From Selaginella tamariscina (taxonomy: Eukaryota > Streptophyta > Lycopodiopsida > Selaginellales > Selaginellaceae), in assembly GCA_003024785.1 (NCBI GenBank), contig PUQB01000030.1:611414-675413 (forward strand): 64,000 bases of DNA, read 5' to 3'. The first letter of the stretch is position 1; every line of letters starts with the position of its first letter. The notes under the pieces were generated by a model. That model was not told where the DNA came from, ran no database searches, and worked only from the letters and a program-made list of their open reading frames with translations. Made by a program: the position numbers and the translations under genes. Shown here one piece after another: positions 58,620 through 64,000 of this stretch.

Positions 58620-61600
58620 GGCATTAATTGGATTATGTACATCGTTGCAAAAGCTTTGAAAATAATTATATGTGGTGTCTATCTGCAGGCGCTATATATG
58701 GAATTAGTAAAGGCAGAGGAGCGTGAAGAGTATTTTAAAATGTCTGATAAAGACAAACGTAACAAAATTAAGCTGGATGTTATTCGGGACTCCGAAATCG
58801 TCCTTACAACATTAAATGGCTGCGGAGGTACTCTTGTTTGTGTACACACAAACATAGAGATATACATTAAAACATATGGAGATATAATATACGGATAAAG
58901 ATGTGGATAGATGTAATGTAGATACCTTCCATAAAATTATTTTGCCTGTGGATACACATAAATATGCATTCTCGTATATGTTATGATGCATATAACATAA
59001 TACCTACACGCATACATGTGTTCAGGTGTCTCTATATATGAATGTGTATATATTCAACCTTAATGTGCAGGGGGTGGAATCTATGCCACTCTGATCTATG
59101 CTATGGAACAGAAGGATCCAAGGGCTTCAGAGTTGCTCTTTGATGCGGTTATTATCGATGAAGCTGCACAGGTATACTAATGTATAATATGTTCCTTTCT
59201 ATTAATATTATGATATTGATATTTGTTATATAATCGGTTCTAATACAAGTATCTTAATACTGCGAGATATTGTGCATGTGTGTGTGTGGGTGAGAGAGAG
59301 AGAGAGAGATCTCTAGTTCTAAACTTTTGCTGCTTTCAGGCCACAGAACCATCTACATTAATACCTTTGCAGCTGCTCAAATCCTCCGGAACATGTATTC
59401 TGGTAATTTAATTTGATTTTTGTTCTTAATCTTACCTTTCTAATATCTAACATCTATATTAATAGCTTTAGTTTATGCATATAAATCAGCACGCTCTCTT
59501 GCGCGATGTATATATGTGCATGTCTACAGTATATCTATCTCTGTATGTGTTCGTTTCTATAATCCTGTTTCACCTTATTTTAATCGTTTTCCTTAGATTG
59601 GTGATCCCAAGCAGCTCCCAGCGTGTGTTCTGTCGCTTGCAGCATCCGAAAAGCTGTTCGACTGCAGTATGTTTGAGCGTTTCCAACGCAACGGATATCC
59701 AGTAACCATGTTAAATACACAGGTATTATTATCATCGTTATTAATTATTATATACTATTTAAGCTGCATTATTATATATATGACAGTTTGAAAAGGTATG
59801 CAGTGAGTGTCATCATATTGTTCTCTTAAACAGTAAGCAGTGTATTTTGGATATATAATATAATATATATATATATTTGTATATTTATTTTTTATTCATA
59901 CTTACATGTCTATATGTTTCTCTGGACATAGATATAAATACACAAGTCTGAATACGTATGTTGTATACGTGCTTAGATGGATATGTTTGACCGGATCTTT
60001 TGTTCTACAGTATCGTATGCATCCAGAAATACGGCACTTTCCCTCTCTTCGTTTCTATAGCGATAAGCTCCTTGATGGTGAAAGCATTTTGAAGCGTGGT
60101 CCTGCACCATTTCACCGTCACAGGTAAGGAATTCAAGTACTTTGTATAATAGTATTCTAACTAATTAAAACCTTGTTCTTAATGCATTTTAATGTTTGGG
60201 ATCTGAAGTTTGAGTAATAACGCACACACACACAATTATATGTAAATTTCTATTAGTTTTGCGTATACTAATATATTTCGGAATATATATGTTACGAATG
60301 TATATATGAGCTAAATTGTAAATAGTATTTATCTTTATTAACAGTATGCCATATGCACAACGCTAACATATGCTATGGTATGCGTTATGGTTTAGATATT
60401 TTACGGAAGTGCTAATTTGATATGCCATGTGGACAAACTTACTTTAACAATTAGACGAGTTTTTATGTTCAATATTCTATTTATAAATACATATATTAAA
60501 TGTGTATATGTAACGTATATACTATGTTTAGGCCATAATATAAATACTTTTCAAATTAGGATTGAGTATATATAGTCACCTAGTTATGTTTTTGATGATA
60601 GCATAGAAATATATTGTATTATATACTTTATTTCAACATATATGGTTATATTTAGTTTTCGTTTCGTGTATTAATTTTTTTGGACCAGGTTGTTCGGTCC
60701 GTACATGTTCATTAACGTGCCGGAAGGACAAGAAAGGAACGATGGGCACGGTTCTTCAGGAAATGATCAAGAGGTGGAAGTTGTTTTTCAGATTGCTCGA
60801 ATCTTAAAGGAGAGGTAATTATTCATATATATTTACACACATATATACACATTCAAATACATAGATATAGACATGTTTATATCAACTCTAATATGCTTAA
60901 AGTAATTTTTTAATGTCACAAAAACGTTGGGTGTGCGTAGTCATACATATGCATGTTCATATCTAAACATTTTATTCATCTTCGTTAATTATATAAATTA
61001 TAAATTACCATAAGTTTGTAGGTCATGAATGATCTATATATATTCAAAATGAATATATGCACATTCAAATACGTAACTTCAATATATTTGAAGGTATTTA
61101 ATTTGCTATATGTGGTATTCTAAACAACAGGAACAAAAACAATGTGCCCATATGTATATTCATATATTCATCTTCGTCTATAAAATTTATATATTATATT
61201 TTACCTTAAATTTGTAGTTAATGTGGCGTATACGTATATATCAATTCAATACTCGAAGAAGGTGCTGTAGGTGATTGTAATGTATTCAATTTCTTGTAGA
61301 TATAGTGTTGTGTGCGCATATAATAATTCAGAAGATGAATTATGCTCATTTTCGTTAACTATTAGATGCAAATATCATGTTACTACATCATACCATTTCC
61401 ATATATATTGAGGCTCATATATACATATATCAATCACAGGATCTCCTTGAGTTAATATTGTTTTTTAACATAATAATATCCTGAGTTGGATAAGTTAATA
61501 TTATTTTTTGGAGTAGTCATACTGATGAACTCGTGTAATTTAATAACCTTACCCGACGCATTGTTCCATGGTATTAAATTATAGAGGTTCTATGTGTGTG

Positions 61601-62500
61601 TGTACACACATAGTAACAGGTTGTTGCAGGTACCCGAATGAGGTGACCAAAGGAAAAATGGCAGTAATAACGCCATATCAGGAACAGAGAAGACTGCTCG
61701 TTGAAAAATTTGCAAAGTGGTCCGACAAAAGCTTATATCATGCAATTGAATTTAGCACCGTCGATTCTTTCCAAGGTAAACTCTGTGTGTGCGTGCGTGC
61801 GTGTGTGTCGGTGTGTATAACTTATATGACCGTTAAAGAACTCATGTATGATTATATAGATAATACCTTATACATATCATAAAGTGTGCGTGTGTGTGTG
61901 AGATCCGATGTACTGTTTGTGTGCGACATATGGTGGTTTGTGACAGGACGGGAAGTGGACATACTCGTCTTTTCAGCGGTACGTGCTTCATCAGGAAATT
62001 TGCACGGCGGCAACATTGGATTTGTAGCCGACGTTAGACGAATGAACGTCGCACTTACCAGAGCTAAACTTTCTCTCTGGGTTGTTGGGCATGCAAGGTT
62101 CTCTCCCTCCTCTCTCTTATGTATACCACACATATTATTATGCTAAGTTCTACATGTGAAAAACATGTTACAATTTTGTTAAGCTCTACAAGTGTAACAT
62201 GTACTATAACACTCGAACACATGGGAAAGCATAACCTCGTTAAATTTCTAATTAATAACCCATAATCAGAAGTGCTTATAAAGATAGAACCTGCATAGAC
62301 CATTAACAGGGACACATATAACTAAGAGTTAAACTTGTTAGATGTCATCATTATCATACATTTCTGCAATTATTCTAAGTTTTAATGAATCAGGACCCTT
62401 GAGAAGAAACCCGGATTGGTCCGCACTCATCCAAGACGCGAAGAACCGTGGGTTGTTTGAAACGGTCAGGCCGTCTTACTGCAGAGCCTTAGACCGCTAA
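51581..62500 (+). CDS. SEN1/MAGATAMA3-like superfamily 1 RNA/DNA helicase
   Basis: About 30 exons from ATG at 51581 to TAA at 62500, coding for about 1155 residues. The N-terminal half is helical and less conserved, with microexons at 53340-53586 and an acidic PIIVLSDEED stretch. The helicase core: WPLPFARAG-frame DNA actually reads FLSLVQGPPG joined to TGKTRTT (Walker A, exons ending 56910 and starting 57086), VLVCAQSNSA, VIIDEAAQ (Walker B, 59171), IGDPKQLPACV, YRMHPEI, STVDSFQ joined to GREVDI, MNVALTRAK, ending LRRNPDWSALIQDAKNRG. This is the UPF1/SEN1 family; the plant member MAGATAMA3 acts in the nucleus in RNA processing. Three junctions or exons are one base out of frame: within the exon ending 57664, at the donor at 58280, and in the last exon near 62397. 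All other exons join in phase, so assembly indels are the likelier cause, though inactivation is possible. Confidence 0.85.
52800..53176. repeat. Microsatellite-rich intron of helicase gene
   Basis: The intron before the exon at 53177 contains a (CA)n tract followed by (TA)n at 53040-53102 and GTGTGCGTG near 53133. Similar compound tracts occur in introns at about 53640, 56700, 56920, 58310, 58570 and 59285. Confidence 0.7.
53886..54451. other. AT-rich part of a helicase intron
   Basis: Intron between exons 53683-53805 and 54452-54544. AT-rich; contains a duplicated GGGGGTGTCCA phrase near 54299-54332. No coding. Confidence 0.5.
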
Positions 62501-63720
62501 GGTACTCTAGGACTAGTCTATATACCCCCCGGTTGCATATGCAAGATTTGTTCCCTGTGCTTCAACATTTAGTAGATACACACACACAGCTATGGTATGC
62601 ATGATGACGTACATAGACACTTAACTTCACTATTGTATACCATATAAATATACACGCAAACAGGATAATCGGATTAAAAACGACGGACATTATACACAGT
62701 TACTTATGCCTTTGTGTACAATATGTAGGCAGTACATAGTTGTATATATATACACACATATATATTAGTAAATATTATATAATATATAGTTTTTAATGTA
62801 GTACGTTTCAGGTAGGGGAATCTGGAAAAGAGGTTTTTGGTACATTGAGACTACTCTACTGAGCAGCTTAGTCTATAAGTAAGTTATTTTTTATACTTGT
62901 AAAAACGTGGCATATGCTGGTATATATCCATAACCATACTTCAATATTTTAGAAATGTATTTTCTCTTCTACTATATATTCTCTCACACATGTACTCTCT
63001 CTCTCTCTCTCTCTCACTCTCAGATAGCATACACAGCATAGATACCCAGTATAGAGATAAACACGTACATGAAGATAGATATGTACTTATCTAAAGTCGC
63101 AGCCACATATATGTGTGTGGGTGCGTGCGTGCGTATTATGTATGGTATATCAGGCATGGAATATTTTAGATTGACATTCAAGCTTGTAGAGTTTGTCATG
63201 ACGCGGTTAGTAGCCCATCAAAATTGTGACACGAGAAAACCATAGAATGTTGATAAGATTGTACGGACTCCCATGTGACTCATATCTGACCCTGGACTCT
63301 TAGAATCCATCCTCTGTCCCAAATAGAAACGGCTCATTCAGACCTTGTACGGCCGTTCTGAAACATACCCACTTGTGAACACCCAACCTTCCCATATGCA
63401 TATATATTAACAAGGTGGTTCTTATATACATACACATCGTGCATTAACCCTCTCTCTCTCTCTATCTATTTATCTATATATTTATACACACACACACACA
63501 TACGGACAGGTGTAACCCTTATGTAATTTAACGTCTATTCCACCCTGTTAAGTGGCACACAATGTTACTAGTTAACATACAATTGTACATATGTGTGTTA
63601 ATGTATGTGTATAAGATACACGTATACAAACAAATATAACTCTGTATTAGAGATACGGGAAGCCTCTCTTTACACAGTTCCGAGCCATTCGTACAACCAG
63701 TGAGTCAGCCTCCGTACGTT
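62501..63720. other. Intergenic region with helicase 3' end
   Basis: Probable 3' untranslated region followed by AT-rich spacer with (CT)n at 62996 and 63450 and (CA)n at 63485. The stretch 63170-63400 is more complex in sequence but has no supported frame. Confidence 0.45.
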
Positions 63721-63828
63721 TTAGTGTTTGGTGTGCTCAGGAATATACTTAGTCCAAACATAAGGAACATTCCCAGATTTGAAACGCTGAAAAATTCTTC
63801 TGCCAACCAGCAGATCTTTAGTGATATA
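63721..63828 (-). CDS. Last exon of an unidentified gene (partial)
   Basis: After an acceptor-like TTTTCGAG on the minus strand, 35 codons read YITKDLLVGRRIFQRFKSG and VPYVWTKYIPEHTKH, then TAA at 63721-63723. The base composition and codon use differ clearly from the flanking AT-rich DNA, and a 3' untranslated-looking stretch follows. I do not recognise the family. The rest of the gene lies at or beyond the window edge. Confidence 0.45.
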   Translation of the reverse strand, partial: YITKDLLVGRRIFQRFKSGNVPYVWTKYIPEHTKH

Positions 63829-64000
63829 CTCGAAAAATATATAAATATTATATATATATATTATATATTTATTATATCGGTAGATAGCTTACGTTGTCAT
63901 TTCAAAACCTTGTTACATTTTATAACATTATTGGCTACTCAACAATATGTCACACTTGTGAATCTATATATATATATATATACATTCAGATACATATTAT

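Overview
The window reads as nuclear DNA of a land plant. It is AT-rich, with intron-split genes using GT-AG junctions, long (CA)n/(TA)n/(GA)n microsatellites in introns and spacers, a Ty3/gypsy retroelement, an initiator-Met-type primer binding site and a plant-type TTTAGGG stretch near 7740. Captured genes like those in 1-26 kb make me think of a bryophyte or other non-seed plant, but that is a weak inference.

Region 1 (1-25.4 kb) is the unusual part. Two opposed copies of one large element form an inverted repeat with arms of about 8.9 kb (about 151-9062 and 16467-25418). From its end inward an arm holds a terminal motif, an FCP1/NIF-like HAD gene, an intron-containing gene with a ParB/sulfiredoxin-like domain followed by a degenerate DNA-methyltransferase-like fold, a conserved stem-loop of about 85 bp, an array of GGCGGGATTAATCCCGCC palindromes, microsatellites, and a 56-bp tandem repeat. 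The left copy continues through a second palindrome array with a period of about 45 bp. That array lies in the probable first intron of a broken DUF7869-like (transposase-like) gene, and the copy ends at an inverted terminal motif at 14043-14069. If both ends belong together, this is one element of about 13.9 kb. The right copy lacks the DUF7869 gene and abuts an LTR fragment. Most coding copies are broken by frameshifts and stops.

Region 2 (25.4-46 kb) is repeat-rich and has no intact gene. It holds decayed LTR-derived segments (30.6-32.9 kb; 33.7-35.9 kb with a primer binding site), a degenerate minisatellite, a third, truncated copy of the region-1 element (37540-40257) interrupted by an LTR-like insertion, and a 4.9-kb Ty3/gypsy element (40899-45790) with short LTRs and several catalytic Asp-to-Asn changes.

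Region 3 (46-64 kb) carries ordinary single-copy-type genes: an EF-hand mitochondrial carrier of the ATP-Mg/Pi type (minus, 17 exons), an F-box/kelch-like gene (minus, 3 exons), divergently a SEN1/MAGATAMA3-like superfamily 1 helicase (plus, about 30 exons), and the last exon of an unidentified minus-strand gene at the right edge. Reading frames in the carrier and helicase fit together except for isolated one-base offsets. Base-level assembly indels are therefore likely, and frameshift counts elsewhere should be read with that in mind.
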